This document shows positions 19,400 to 30,136 of a stretch of DNA of 31,063 nucleotides, in pieces. The stretch's first letter is position 1. Each line of letters starts with the position of its first letter. The position numbers and the translations under genes were made by a program. Below the pieces are notes generated by a model. It saw only the letters and a list, made by a program, of their open reading frames with translations, searched no databases and was not told where the DNA came from. This DNA is from Hamiltosporidium magnivora (Eukaryota; Microsporidia; Dubosqiidae): NCBI GenBank assembly GCA_004325065.1, contig PITI01000034.1:1-31063 (forward strand). Direction: 5' to 3'.

Positions 19400-19720
19400 C
19401 CTTACCACTATATGAGTAGTATAAGGTTCTTATGTAATATATATTAATGTCATAATTCAAATATGGAAAAATGAGTGAAGATTTAATAACAATATTTAAA
19501 AACTATCTGCTTGGCAATGAAGATGTAAAAATATTTTTGTATTTGAGAGGGAAGCAAAATAATCACTAAATTTTCTGCTGTTCTATGGTAATTCGATAAA
19601 ATGGAAGTAGGTCTACATTATTACGAAAAACTTCTAAGAAGTCGATTTGTAGTTTTTTATGTAACTAGATTTGAAACCAAGATCGGATCTGTGGAGAATT
19701 ACTATTTAAAAAGATTGAAA

Positions 19721-19990
19721 CCAAGTCTTACTTACTCAGGTTAGAAGACGTAGCGCTTGTGATATACAAAAAACGTGTCTTTAAAAATCCAGGAAAGCTA
19801 AGTAGCAGGTTTTACCTGTTGAAATGACATTGTACCGCCTAGGTAAACTCCATGAAGTCAAAGAGATATATCTTGGTTGAAAATTTATTTGGTTCTAGAG
19901 GGTAAAGTATTTGCAGATGCAGCTGGTTTCGAAGAAACCGGGGCAATGTTTGTTGAGCGATAACCTCGGAGCAACTTCACGCCGATGAAA
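19721..19990 (-). mobile_element. Dispersed repeat family B, copy 2
   Basis: The reverse complement shares with copies 1 and 3, in order: AGTTGCTCCGAGGTTATCGC, TCTTCGAAACCAGCT, ACAATGTCATTTCAACAGG and AACCTGCTACTTAGCT, and ends CCTGAGTAAGTAAG. The AAGTAAG end resembles the 3' tails at 11808 and 13085, which suggests a LINE-type 3' end. No long open frame was found. Confidence 0.5.
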
Positions 19991-20550
19991 TAAGTTCTAC
20001 GCTTCTTTTAAAACAAACCTTGGAAATTTTTATATCCAAGGGATACCGGTATGTGTTGAAGTGTAGTTATCTATGTTAAACCTATAAATTCCTTAATGCA
20101 ATGAACAAATATAAACAATGCCGATTTTTAAAAATATGTGATAAAATGCATTAAATTTAACTTTTTTTATCATTTTTTTTTTCAAGGCTAATATAATAAT
20201 AATAAAAATATTTGATTTTTTTAAGACTAGAAGAAGCCTTTTATAGAAATTTTGATTGATTTTTTTGATTTAATTTACAAAATTATAACTAATCATTAAA
20301 AATACATGAAATAAAAACATCTGAATTTCTATTTTAAGATTGTTAAAGGTAAACATTTTGTTAAATAATTTATATTTAAAAAAGTACACTATTTTATGAT
20401 TGTTTCATATAATCTTAAGTGTTTTTCTATCTAAATTTAATTCAAAAATTAAAAAAAGATAAATTAATTTTTTTTTGATTTATTGGTGATGAGAAAAATA
20501 TTTTTGGTGACAGTTATTTAATATTTATAACCTTTACTTGTATTTTTAGT

Positions 20551-20620
20551 TTTTATACTTTGATTTTATATTTTGATTTTATACTTTGATTTTATACTTT
20601 GATTTTATATTTTGATTTTT
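20551..20620. repeat. Tandem repeat, 13-bp unit, about five copies
   Basis: The unit GATTTTATACTTT (variant GATTTTATATTTT) is repeated without spacers. The left arm of a long hairpin follows directly. Confidence 0.8.
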
Positions 20621-20703
20621 TATTTCGAAACTAGTAAAACTTTTATTTTAAAATTTTCTTTTTTTTTAAAATGAAAACATTTACTAGTTTTGAAATAAAA
20701 AAT
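20616..20703. repeat. Inverted repeat with arms of about 22 bp
   Basis: The left arm contains TTTATTTCGAAACTAGTAAA (20618 onward) and the right arm TTTACTAGTTTTGAAATAAA (from 20680), with a single mismatch over the core and a loop of about 40 bases. It may be a small foldback element. It lies about 930 bases beyond the 3' end of the homeodomain gene, so a terminator role is unlikely. Confidence 0.6.
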
Positions 20704-21342
20704 TATTCATAATTTACTCAAACAGTTTAATATTTTCTTTCAAATAATTTTAATATTTGATAAATGACATTAAAGAATGAATTTTTATGAAATGTTTTAA
20801 ATATTTGTGAAATATATTCAGATTATTTCTTATCAGAAGAATAGCAATGAAATAAAAGAAAGAAATATTGATCAAAAAAATATATAATTAATTGTTTTAT
20901 TTGGTAAATTTATGTATATTTTTTTAAAAAATATTTTTTTTTGATTTTAATTTTTTTTAAATCAATGATTATCTCTTTCTTTCAAATTTCTATAAAAAAA
21001 ATATTTTTTTAAAAAATACAAAAGTACCAAATTTGTGGATTTTATTTGCTTTAATCATTAAATTTATTTTGAAATAAAAAAAACCATAATTTATAAATTT
21101 CTGTCACTTTTTTTACAATTTTCATTTAAAATTTGCTTAAAAAGTAAAATTAGTTATGATTTCTACTAAAAAAAAATGACATTTTTTTTTATCTTCAAAG
21201 ATTTAAATCAGTAAATTTTGAAATTAATGTTTTAAAAAATATTTTTAAAATTTAACTAAATAAAGAAAGTGTTGTTTCTATAAACTGCAATATTTTATTA
21301 GAATTTTTTTTCTAGTTTAAAGATTTTATAAAAAAATAGTTT

Positions 21343-21395
21343 TTTTTTACTTATAAAATCAACTTTTACTTATAAAATCAACTTTTACTTTAAAA
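21343..21395. repeat. Short direct repeat, 19-bp unit
   Basis: CTTATAAAATCAACTTTTA occurs twice in tandem, followed by a partial third copy (CTTTAAAAATTC). It is a simple low-complexity expansion. Confidence 0.6.
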
Positions 21396-21630
21396 ATTCT
21401 TTAAAATTTAAATGTATTTTTTTTCTTTACTAATATAAAATCAATCTGAGCTGTTTTTAAAAAAAAATTTGATCTAATATATCAATTTCTTATTTCTATC
21501 TTTCTGTTTGACTTTTGAAAAAAAAGAAAAAGCATTTTTTTTTCAAATTAAAAGTTTTATGCTATTAATTAAATTAAAAATATATTGTAAAAATTATAAA
21601 ACTACACTTTAATTAGAATAATACTACCAC

Positions 21631-22320
21631 TTAATTGAAAAAGTTTCTTGGATCAAATGGCATGTTATTTCCGAAGTAATGATGTCCTGGATACTCTCGA
21701 TTTTTATCTGCATCCATCCATGCAGTATCTAAGTTTTCTGTATTAGGAAGTTCAAGATAATTGTTTAGATGATTCATTCTGTTGTTATTATACTGTTTAG
21801 TAAAATTACGATCATAAAGAGGTGATTCGGGATAACTATCGCTATAATAAGAATATTGAACTTCATCTGGTGTCACTGGAGTAAACATATTGTTTGGATT
21901 GTATCTTGTGTCTCTGTAATCGTAGTAGCAATCCATTTTATTAAAATTCCTTTCTTTTTCTTCATTTAAGATTTCATTTTCTGGTTTATGTCTTAGAGTA
22001 TCAATGTTCTCATTATTTGTTGTACTATCTGAAATATTTTGTCCTTTCTTTATTTGATTGAGTCTTTTGATTTTTGCTCTACGATTTTGAAACCAAACTT
22101 GTACTGCTCGTGGTGTCATTCCTAATTGTGCACCAAGTGTCTTTCTAAGCGCTGCATCCGGTCTAATATTTGTTTCGAATGTCTTTTCAAGTACTCTCAA
22201 TTGTACTTTACTTGTTCTTTTTCTGTGTTTTATTACAAATGGATTGTAATATGCGTTTTTTAGCTCTCCGTGTGGTGTTTGATGAAATGAGTCGAAATAA
22301 TTTTCTCTTGAATTGTCCAT
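21631..22320 (-). CDS. Homeodomain transcription factor
   Basis: A 229-residue DNA-binding protein. The homeodomain covers about residues 29-88: basic arm KHRKRTSK, helix 1 VQLRVLEKTFETN, helix 2 RKTLGAQLG and recognition helix TPRAVQVWFQNRRAKIKR. The invariant W76, F77, N79 and R81 correspond to homeodomain positions 48, 49, 51 and 53. Position 50 is glutamine (Q78), so a TAAT-type target is expected from family knowledge. The typical 60-residue spacing without insertion excludes the TALE class. The remainder is low-complexity, rich in Asn, Tyr and Asp, with no second domain. Microsporidia encode a small set of such typical homeodomain proteins; which one this is I cannot say. CAAGGGT immediately precedes the ATG, matching the GGG-type signal seen just before many microsporidian start codons. 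No partner gene is nearby. Confidence 0.9.
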   Translation of the reverse strand: MDNSRENYFDSFHQTPHGELKNAYYNPFVIKHRKRTSKVQLRVLEKTFETNIRPDAALRKTLGAQLGMTPRAVQVWFQNRRAKIKRLNQIKKGQNISDSTTNNENIDTLRHKPENEILNEEKERNFNKMDCYYDYRDTRYNPNNMFTPVTPDEVQYSYYSDSYPESPLYDRNFTKQYNNNRMNHLNNYLELPNTENLDTAWMDADKNREYPGHHYFGNNMPFDPRNFFN

Positions 22321-24015
22321 ACCCTTGTACTCGAATAGTATTTACCTGATTATATACCATTTCGATCTCCATATATAGATAAATTAATTTGTAATATAGC
22401 ACAAACTTTTGAATTAAATTCTAAATTGGTGCTTATTAATTTACATATTTTAAAAATGTATTATTCTTGTATTTGAGAGCATTTACCATCCAAATTGTAA
22501 TTTAAATTTGGTTTTTAAATGTTTCTAAGTGATTTCTTCTTAGAACAGAAAATAGAAATTTTTTTTTTTTAATCAATTTTTATAATTTATTCTTTATTAT
22601 CTTTAAAACATTTTAGATTTATTTCTCTTTATTTTAGTATTTTGGAACAATGCTAAGTTTTGTATCAATTTAATTGAACCGCTTTCTTAAATACTAAAAG
22701 TCTTAAATTTAGTATTTCAAATTAAAAATATATTTTATTTCAGTCATTTATATTGCGATATTAAATGTAATGAATAAAATACCAAATAAGTAATGTTTAT
22801 ATTAGTTTTAAATTAGTAAACAAATATTAAATTTAAAGAATTATAAAAATTAGAAATCTTACATCATATTTACGTATTTTTTACTTTTTTTTAGTTTGAA
22901 TGTTGTATTTAATTTATTTAAATGAAAATTTAGAAAGAAATATAGAATGATCGATCAGATATGGGGATTTAGTGTGATTATTTTAATTAAAGCTTTATTA
23001 AAGTGTATATTCTTGGAATTTTAGTATTCTATGGTTTTTTAATGTGAAATTTACTATGAATTCTATTTTTTTGTCATATGAAAATCTTTTTTTAAAAATT
23101 TCAGGTTCGATATATTTGACAGATGACTTTTAATTAAATAATTCTTTATATAGTTGTTATATTAATAAACGAATTGATGTGATATCTTTTTACGATGATT
23201 TTTACATTGATTTACATAAGATTGTGTATTTGTATATAGGATTATGGCAGTGGAGTAGTATTAAAATCCTTAATTAGCTCTTAAATTCTATATGAGTTTA
23301 TTTGACTTGAAATATATTTATTCTTTGTATTTTTTACTTATATATTTCTCATAAATCTAATTGATATCTATAAAATATTTGATAACTAAATTTGTAGAAT
23401 TTTATTTATAATAAAAATATTTTCTGTACAAAATTTACTTATACAATGAGAAGAAAAGTGAAATTGTAACTTTTCAATTTTGATTAATCATAAAATATAA
23501 GAGCTTTGAAAAATATAAATAATTTTTATTTTAAAGATTTTCTTTAATTTTTTTTTCTAAAAATTCAATCTATCAAATATTACTGATTCATATTTTTTAC
23601 AAATTATACATATTTAGAATATTTTTCCAATTTCAATTTACCATTTTGTAATTTTTTAAATTTTTTTTTAGAAATGTATAATCTATTGGTTTTTAAAAAA
23701 ATAGTTTATAGTTTGATAAACCATTGTACATAATATTAGTATAATGTATATTCCTTAGCTGTATTTTATAATATTTTGTCAGGTTTCATTGATTAAATTT
23801 CTATTTTTATAGAAATACTAAAAAAAATATTATTAATTACTTTTTTAGAATATTATTTTTGAAATATGTCTTTTTTTTTTATTCAAGATAAATTATTTTT
23901 TGAAAAGAAATAATAAATTGGATTAAAGAATCATAAAACAATATTTAAAATATAATTTAAACTAAAATTAAGTATTAAGGAATGAATTTCTCTTTTGATT
24001 TTATTTTTTGAAAAG

Positions 24016-24199
24016 AAATTTGTATTTCTTTTATAAAATTACTTAAAAAAAAATTTAAAATAATTTTGTTATTTTAGGAAGATTCTTTAAATAAATTTGT
24101 ATTTCTTTTATAAAATTTACTTAAAAAAAAATTTAAAATAATTTTGTTATTTTAGGAAGATTCTTTAAATAAATTTGTATTTCTTTTTCATAAAATTTG
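24016..24199. repeat. Direct repeat, period 77-78, about 2.3 copies
   Basis: The unit starts AAATTTGTATTTCTTTTATA, includes AATAATTTTGTTATTTTAGG and ends AAGATTCTTTAAAT. It begins at 24016, 24093 and 24171 and is nearly identical between the first two copies. No coding potential. Confidence 0.85.
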
Positions 24200-25342
24200 T
24201 TTGTTTAATTCCTTTTAAAGTTTTTTTTGTATTTCTATTTTTATATTTAAAATGTTTTTTGATTAAAAAAAATGATATTTGATAGATTTTTTTATTTCTA
24301 TTTTTGTTAAATTGTTTTTTTTTCAAAAGAAAAAATATTTCAAAATCATTAAAAATACTTTTTTAAATGTAATAAGTCGCTTTTAAAAACAATCTTTATG
24401 TATAATTCTATGTTTTAACAAATGAAAATTCTCAAAGTAAATTACTTTAAATTTTTACATTTTCTACATGAAAATCTAAATTAAAAGATATATGAATTTT
24501 ATTAGTTTTAGAGAATATTAAGATATTTGTGTAAGATTTCGCTTTTTGGTTTAAAATATATAAGAAATGTCATATATAAAGGAAATAACTAATCCAACTG
24601 AGAAATATATAGAGTAATCAAGAAAAACAAGAAAAAAGATATTATTGTAAACGCTTATACTATCAATAGTTTCATAATTTATTTGATAATACATTTATAT
24701 TGTATATATGAAATTTCATATTCTGACCTTCACATTGAATCAGATTTGATTTTGATTTTCTTCTTAATTAATTTTGTTAAATGTAACGTTTGTTTTACTT
24801 TTAAAATTTCATATCCCCAGTATTATTAATTTCCTTCTTTGCTTAATAATCCATAGCATTCTTTATTCATATATTTGGATATTTTTAGTTTCTCGAGTTG
24901 AGATTTAGTCTGTATGATAACTATCTTCTTTGATCTAATTACATAAAATTATTCCTTTTTCAAAATACTATTGATCGTGTATATGCTTATCCTATGATTA
25001 GACTGGAGTTTTTAGGTATAACATGGGATATTGGTTTAATAATTATACTTTCTATTACCTTAAAGATAATTCAATCTTTGAATATTAAATTGATATTTTT
25101 ACAAGATCTTACTTTGAATTTTTTTTGGGGAAAAAGTAGAGCAACTCAGATATTATATTAAGTCTTTTTTTATTCAATAATTGTCCCTTTCTCTTTTAAA
25201 AGATGGCATGTGTTACATTGTTTTCGTGGTACTAACCTTTTTCTATGTTAAACGTAGGCCTTTTAAGACACAATCGGCGATTCATACAATACCTACATTA
25301 TAATTTTTTAATTAAACGGTAATAGGGATTGATTTAATAAAT

Positions 25343-25620
25343 GCGGTGGTTGCTCAGAGTATGATCGCAGGCTGAATCCCTTTATGATCTTCCGAGACCA
25401 GCTAATTCCTAATTATCGTAGACTTTACAAACAGAATAGACTTCCAAGTAAGACACATTTCAAAGGTATGCACGAGATCAAACAAGACATTTCAATACCA
25501 TACCAACAGTTATAATCTGCACTTTAGCATTCTTGGCTCTTATGAATATATAATTTTTTTATCTTTTTAGCGCTAAGACTTCTACTTGAATGAGCAAGGC
25601 TAGGTTTCCATGTTTTTACA
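25343..25620 (+). mobile_element. Dispersed repeat family B, copy 3
   Basis: This block aligns with copies 1 and 2 through GTTGCTCAGAG, CTTCCGAGACCAGCT, GACATTTCAATACCATACC, the stretch around ACTTTAGC, and the 3' end AATGAGCAAGGCTAGG. It is degenerate, has no open frame and is G+C-richer than its surroundings. Confidence 0.5.
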
Positions 25621-27602
25621 TTTCATTACTTACAATTTAAACTATAATTTACATTCTGGTAAAATAAAAACACTACATTTAAAGATTTAAAGATCAGTTT
25701 ACCAATTTTGCATTCTCTTTCTTCCTTATATCAATTCTAATGAAACAATTAAAAATCTAGTGTAGTTTTCACTTTCTCAAAATTAAAAATATGCTCACAT
25801 ATCTCAATTATAAGTAGTAAGTACCGATGAGATGGTTTCCGATGAGGTTATACCCGGTATATTATCTTCTGTAATAAATATTGTACGGTTTATTTAAAAT
25901 TTTCAGTTTAAACAGATATATCTTGTCTGTCATTACAAATCTTGGCAAGGGGTTTATTCCTACATAAAATCGATTTGGGAAAATCTTTCTTAAGCATTTC
26001 GTATTATAATCAGATACTTCTTGAAAAGCCTTAATCTATATTTATTTAAGAGAAGTATATAGAAACACCTGATTCTTTGTCTTTCTTCGTCAAATATTAG
26101 TATATTTATTATTGTTTGCTTAAACTATTCAAACATTACAAATTATTTGTAATATTTGCATTTGTTTGAGACTTCCAAAAAACATATTTATATTGTTAAT
26201 ATTGCAAAAATAATGTGATTCAGAAGATCTTGGATATTTTGAGTTTAAAAACAAATATTTTGTTAATATTCTTCTGTTTTTAATTTCTGGCGGTTGAATT
26301 TCTTATTTTCGAGTTTATTTATATCTTTCATATATAAAACAAAGGTACAAATGATACTTTATCAGTCTTATTTATATCCTTAACTCAAAATACGAAGTAA
26401 ATGTTTTATTAGATAAATTGCTTTAAGAAATGATTATAAAATTGTATTTTTGTATTAAATAAATTATTTTTAAGGTTTTTCTTTAACATTTAATGTTTAG
26501 TATTCTTTATGATTTTTTTTAAGGAAAATCTATTTCTATAAAAATTGAAATGTGAATAGACTTGGATTCTTTTGAATCACCTTATAAATTAGAAATACTA
26601 TCTTATAGTCTAATAATTCTTACTCATCATTTTAAATCTATAATTCACTTTTTTTAAATAAGTTGAAAAGTCTATCTTCAAACTGACAAGAGATTTTATA
26701 TATGTTTAAGCTATTAATATCTCAATTTAAAATTTAAACCAGTTTTTAATCTAAAAATTGCTGAATTTTTAATGGGGATTAATAATTTGTTTTATGATTA
26801 GGCTGCTTGTTTTAGAAGAACATTTTTTTAAAAAGAAATTCTGATGAAATAAATGAGTTGTGGTAAAGCATATATCCAATTACAATATATTTTTTAAAAC
26901 AATATTATCAAAATAATTTACAAACAAAACCGAAATAACTCTATTATTAAGTTTATAAATATTGTAATATTCTATATTTATTAGCTAAAATACTTTTTTT
27001 ATTGACTCGTTTGATATTGATATTACTTAAATAAGTTAAAAATTTAAATAATTTGTAATTTCTGTAGAAATAGTCAAATGAAAATACATTGTAATTTATA
27101 CTATTTTCGAATTGGGTCTAAGATAGAATAAAAGTGTGTAATTGTTATATTTTAAAATAATATTTATCAAATTTAAATTTTCATGCTATCATACTATTGA
27201 ATACTTGAATATAAATTTTTTAATTTTCAATCAAATGAAAACCTAACTATTTTTTTGTTATGTTTTGAAGAAAATTTTAATAATTTCTATTTTGGTTATC
27301 TAATATTTAGATTTGTAATCTTGTTTAGGTTTTATATCGTTTTTTGGTTTTATATTTTATTGGTATTTTTTATTTCATGAAAGATTTGGATATTTACAAA
27401 TTAAGAAGAATTTAAATTACATTTATCTATTTTTCTATATTCCTTATCTATAAACTATACTAAAAATAAATATAAATAAATATTGATTCGTTATTTATGA
27501 AACCAACCAAACAAATTCGATTGATTAGAATGTATTGATAGGTTTATACTGTTACAGAATGTAACAGATAGAAATATAAAAACTATTTTATTTGTGAGAG
27601 GA

Positions 27603-28241
27603 ATGGTTGTTATATTAGAAAAGGAAGGAAGTAAGAGATGTGCTTTGGAGGCAACAAATATTGAGGCTTTTACACAAAAAACTTTTTTAGATTTGATAAA
27701 AGATAGCCATAATAGAAAATGTGATTATTATATAGCTAGAGTGCGGTGTTTAAGTAAAATGGAGAGTCTGAAGGGTGCAGGCTTTAATGTAAGTGGTGTT
27801 TATTACTGTTATGATGCTAGACAACTGTGTAAATATGTTTTTGAGATGGTTATATCTGCAGATGGGCGAAGAATCCGTATTAAAAATTTTAAAGATCCGA
27901 TTCAGCAGAGAACAATTAGCGAACTTAATTTTTTTAGACTTCGTTACGAAACAGACACACCATTAAGAGCAGAGTACGTTGGTAACCATATTGATTTTCT
28001 TGAAAGTAACTGTTTTAGATCAAAGCTTTTCTACAAAGAAGATCCATTAGATGCACTTACAGTTAATTTTAATTTTAAGAAAAACCAAAAGATACCTATT
28101 TTTAGCAAAAAACAGATATTTTCTCTTTTTATTACAATCATATTTATATTACTGTTAAGTACTTTTTTGGTTATCGCTTTGGAAAAAGATCGGCATATTT
28201 TGAATCCAATTTACGCTTTGAAGTCTAAATTAATGGTATGA
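27603..28241 (+). CDS. Unrecognised 212-residue protein with one C-terminal membrane span
   Basis: I do not recognise the family. The frame is open from a GTG at 27594, but the first ATG, at 27603, is taken as the start, giving MVVILEKEGSKRC. Residues 1-168 are hydrophilic and well mixed in composition, with several cysteines (13, 40, 49, 69, 76 and 137) and a pattern (GVYYCYDARQLCKYVFEMVI, then DGRRIRIKNF) that suggests a folded domain with beta strands. Residues 172-192 (FSLFITIIFILLLSTFLVIA) are a single membrane segment flanked by lysines, followed by a 20-residue basic tail. There is no N-terminal signal, so a tail-anchored-like membrane protein facing the cytosol is likely; this is inference. 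Codon use and an intact frame in very A+T-rich DNA argue for a real gene. A metallothionein-like gene lies 408 bases downstream on the same strand. Confidence 0.8.
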   Translation: MVVILEKEGSKRCALEATNIEAFTQKTFLDLIKDSHNRKCDYYIARVRCLSKMESLKGAGFNVSGVYYCYDARQLCKYVFEMVISADGRRIRIKNFKDPIQQRTISELNFFRLRYETDTPLRAEYVGNHIDFLESNCFRSKLFYKEDPLDALTVNFNFKKNQKIPIFSKKQIFSLFITIIFILLLSTFLVIALEKDRHILNPIYALKSKLMV

Positions 28242-28649
28242 AATTAAATCAAATTATGGTTAACTTTAAGTAAAAATATATAATATTTTAATCTTTAATT
28301 TATCATATATTTTTATTAAATTTTCTCTTTAATTTTACTTAATGTCTAATTAAATCACTAAAATATTTTAAAAACGTTGAAATTTTACTTACAATTTATA
28401 ATTTTTTCTGTATTTTGGTTAGACGAATTTATACTAAAATTATACCATATTAGGAAATTTTCTAGATCTCTTAAATCAGTAGAAAAAAAATAATTTTTGT
28501 TATTTCTTTTTACTTCGTTATTAAGCCACTTAATATCAGAAATTATAAAATATTCTTATCTGAAACAATTTTTTGTTTTTTCTGATCAGAAAAAAAAGAT
28601 TGGTGATTTGATAAAAAATAACTACAAATATTCTAAAAAAGAATAGATC
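28242..28649. other. Intergenic region upstream of the metallothionein-like gene
   Basis: 408 bases with no gene. The notable element is a 20-bp perfect palindrome at 28576-28595. No motif of the yeast copper-response type was recognised. Confidence 0.6.
28576..28595. promoter_or_regulatory. 20-bp perfect palindrome, possible operator
   Basis: TTTTTTCTGATCAGAAAAAA is a perfect palindrome centred on CTGATCAG. It ends 54 bases before the start codon of the metallothionein-like gene, a position suited to promoter or leader control. A binding protein is not known; the placement is suggestive only, since A/T-rich flanks make the outer arms easy to match by chance. Confidence 0.35.
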
Positions 28650-28772
28650 ATGACACTAGAATGCAATTGTAAATGTACTAAATGTGGTGATATAACATGT
28701 GATTGTTCAATATGTAAAGAAGGACTTTGTGGTGAATGTGGGCAGATATGCGAATGTAACAAAAAAATGTAA
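28650..28772 (+). CDS. Metallothionein-like Cys-rich peptide, 40 residues
   Basis: A short gene starting ATGACACTAGAATGC and ending AAAAAAATGTAA. The 40-residue product has 12 cysteines (5, 7, 9, 12, 17, 19, 22, 27, 30, 34, 36 and, by spacing, four C-x-C-type and several C-x2-C-type pairs), no aromatic residue and no arginine or histidine. It begins MTLECNCKCTKCGD and ends CGQICECNKKM. This arrangement is the hallmark of metallothioneins, small cytosolic proteins that bind Cu(I) or Zn(II)/Cd(II) in thiolate clusters and buffer metals. Fungal-type copper thioneins are of similar size. Function is inferred from composition; a small zinc-ribbon-like protein is a less likely alternative. Same strand as the membrane-protein gene upstream but 408 bases away, so separately transcribed. 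It is too short for usual gene-calling cutoffs. Confidence 0.75.
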   Translation: MTLECNCKCTKCGDITCDCSICKEGLCGECGQICECNKKM

Positions 28773-29968
28773 TGGCGTTTAAAAAAATAAAAACCGTATA
28801 ATATTTATATAGAATTATATTTTGTAGATTTATGTTTGATTTTTATATTTTCTTTCGAAAAAAAAACTCTTATAATTTTAAAAAATACAAAAATAAATAT
28901 TTCTTTATATTTCCAATTCTTTATATTAAATATAAGAATATATCATTGCAATATTTATTTTCTATTTTTCTTCAAAATATTAAATTAGCGATGAATTAAC
29001 TAAGAAATGTTTTTTTATGTTACTTTTTTAGTATTTCATTCTGTTTTTAATCCCAAAAATATAAAATCTTTAAAATATATAACAAATTGATAACAAAAAT
29101 ACAATAATTAATCATTCATATGAATTATGAATTATGTATAATAAATACATAAATTACAATATGATATACATTATATTATATGAATATATTGATGATTATA
29201 AATGGAACATATTTTACAAATAAGATAATTTAATTTGAGTAAATTGTTTTAAATACAACAATTATTATTTATTTAGTCATTTTTTTATCTATTAAACACT
29301 GTTTCTGATATTTAAATTTAATATTTTTAATAAGTTTTTTATATGATTGTCATTTTCAGTTGCAATTTAAACTTAAAAGTATTAATTTGTGAAATTCTTG
29401 TGTTTTTATAAAAGATTTAAATTAAAAGCTTAAAAAAGAAAATTTAAAACCGAATCTTTTATACTTTGTTAGGTGTTAATACACCATCATTTGATTTAAA
29501 TCGTTTAAAATTATATCAATCCATTTCCCCAAAAATCTGATTTATTTTTAAATTTATTTGGTAAATTTGTGCCTTTAATTGTAAAATTAAAGATTGAAAA
29601 TTCCATATTTTGCATTTTTGTTTACTCATTATTATCTCATTCCTAATTAAATGTTTTTAAAAAATATATACAGGTTTTACGTGCCTCTCTGTTTCTTGTT
29701 TGATATCCAGAAATGTATTTTTCTAAATTTTTCATCAACATTTTCAAATACTTGATATATATATAACTTTATTAAGTATATAGATGCTTAAAAAACTACA
29801 AATATATTATTTTGTATTATAAGCTCATAAATTATAACATATGAGATTATCTCAACACATGTATAAAGAAAAGCCTAACTTATTACTTAATAAGTTGTAG
29901 GTTCTTAGTTTTTCAGTTTCAACTATTTGAAGTGAATCTTGGGAAGTGAAATCCAAAGGAAAACACAA

Positions 29969-30065
29969 TTTTTCATATTAAAATTTTATTTTTTTAATAT
30001 TTTTTTTAAGAATATTATGCATAAATAATATTTTAATATGAAAAATATTAAAAAAATAAAATTTT
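29969..30065. repeat. Composite palindrome: two overlapping perfect inverted repeats
   Basis: The arms 29980-30004 and 30041-30065 are perfect 25-bp inverted repeats (left arm AAAATTTTATTTTTTTAATA plus TTTTT) with a 36-base loop. A second perfect 16-bp pair, TTTTTCATATTAAAAT (29969-29984) and ATTTTAATATGAAAAA (30030-30045), overlaps the first at both ends, so only one of the two stems can form fully at a time. It may be a foldback element. No gene depends on it visibly. Confidence 0.7.
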
Positions 30066-30136
30066 TATTTATTTTATACTTCTAAACAAAAAAAGAATCA
30101 TTTGAAACATTTCCAAATTTTAAGGGTTCTAATTAT

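Larger units (their letters stand above)
16814..21630. other. Long intergenic region with tandem arrays and element debris
   Basis: About 4.8 kb without a convincing gene. It contains a six-copy tandem array (17180-17410), a two-copy direct repeat (17911-18067), the block-A fragment (18898-19120), family B (19721-19990), a 13-bp array with an adjacent hairpin (20551-20703) and short repeats near 21345-21395. The stretch 18890-20060 is G+C-richer and looks like several decayed insertions side by side. From 20100 to 21600 it is mostly A/T runs. Confidence 0.6.
22321..27602. other. Gene desert of 5.3 kb
   Basis: I see no gene on either strand across more than 5 kb. The sequence is mostly A/T runs, with a direct repeat at 24016-24199 and a family-B copy at 25343-25620. 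A G+C-richer patch at 25200-25620 marks old insertions. The 5' regulatory regions of both the homeodomain gene (minus) and the membrane-protein gene (plus) lie within it, as these genes are divergent. Confidence 0.6.

Noticed and set aside
22208..22402. 64-codon minus-strand frame overlapping the homeodomain gene start
   Set aside because: A shifted-frame shadow of the real gene. The homeodomain frame has a good start context and a clear domain.
25795..25880. Short repeated GATGAG..GATGAGG motif
   Set aside because: Only two imperfect copies and no link to a gene or an element.
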